From JBJEQG01 sp051881635 (GTDB lineage: Bacteria; Bacillota; Clostridia; Oscillospirales; Acutalibacteraceae), in contig JBJEQG010000033.1 of NCBI GenBank assembly GCA_051881635.1, positions 1 through 5,330 of the forward strand: a DNA stretch of 5,330 nucleotides. The letters are read 5' to 3'. The first letter of the stretch is position 1; each line of letters begins with the position of its first letter. A program made the position numbers and the translations under genes. The notes beneath the pieces are model-generated. The model was given only the letters and a program-made list of their open reading frames with translations. It was not told where the DNA came from and did not search any database. Shown piece by piece: positions 5,163-5,330 of this stretch.

Positions 5163-5330
5163 CAGTAATATTTGAATTTTTAAATAATATTTTTTAAAAT
5201 TATGGAAACTTATAGTTATGGATAGTACAAAGGAAGTTTTTATTTGTTTCATGCTATGGCGGCGGTAGTTTTTTCCCCTATATAATGGTATGGATTTTGG
5301 GGCAGTTTTTGAGTTGGATAAAGCCGTTTT
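5163..5330. other. AT-rich upstream region without a supported gene
   Basis: The stretch has no ribosome site followed by a credible start on either strand. A minus-strand frame stays open from the window edge to a TAA at 5103-5105, but its codons look like AT-rich non-coding DNA. A plus-strand TATAAT at 5281-5286 has no -35 partner. I see no terminator for any gene lying to the right. Confidence 0.5.

Noticed and set aside
5103..5330. Minus-strand frame open from the right edge to a TAA just before the AGGAGG of the 3957-5090 gene
   Set aside because: The only internal ATGs lack ribosome sites, the residues look like translated AT-rich spacer, and a promoter for the next gene lies inside it. 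A partial gene entering from the right cannot be fully excluded.
5281..5330. Plus-strand TATAAT followed by ATG, suggesting a gene leaving to the right
   Set aside because: There is no -35 at a workable distance and no ribosome site before the ATG; only 15 codons are visible.

Overview
The window looks like chromosome from a low-GC Gram-positive bacterium, most likely a gut-type Clostridia/Ruminococcaceae relative. This is an inference from AT-rich intergenic DNA, strong AGGAGG-type ribosome sites 7-8 nt before the starts, sigma-A-like promoters and compact hairpin-plus-T-run terminators. A run of exactly 100 N (2587-2686) shows that the source is a scaffolded draft or metagenome assembly. 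All five supported genes lie on the minus strand, so transcription runs from right to left.

Right and centre (5330 to 1222): three successive genes encode proteins of similar build. Each has about six membrane helices and a soluble C-terminal tail, probably cytoplasmic. The first (3957-5090) has a Pro/Gln/Asn/Tyr-rich tail. The second (2434-3747) has a tail of 13-residue repeats, interrupted by the assembly gap, and a four-cysteine zinc ribbon. The third (1276-2334) has an acidic tail and a zinc ribbon. The first two share a short tail motif, [EQ]PVNL. The first and second genes have their own recognisable promoter, and each of the three genes is followed by a terminator, so this looks like a cluster of separately expressed paralogue-like genes rather than one operon. 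The spacer before the third gene is unusual: a perfect 11-bp tandem repeat joins a TATAAT box, and a terminator-like hairpin sits directly before the ribosome site.

Left (1055 to 164): a two-gene operon encodes a membrane-anchored XRE-family repressor-like protein and, 18 nt downstream, a 61-residue single-span membrane protein resembling the DUF6019 type. The leader has a candidate TTGACA promoter, an inverted repeat over the -35 box, and a stem-loop just before the ribosome site.

Far left (1 to about 150): three hairpins with TTTA-type loops look like the terminal non-coding end of an IS200/IS605-type insertion element whose transposase would lie outside the window. It ends only about 14 bp from the stop codon of the small membrane protein.

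No RNA gene, CRISPR array or recognised defence or biosynthetic system is visible. The functions of the three six-helix proteins are unknown.
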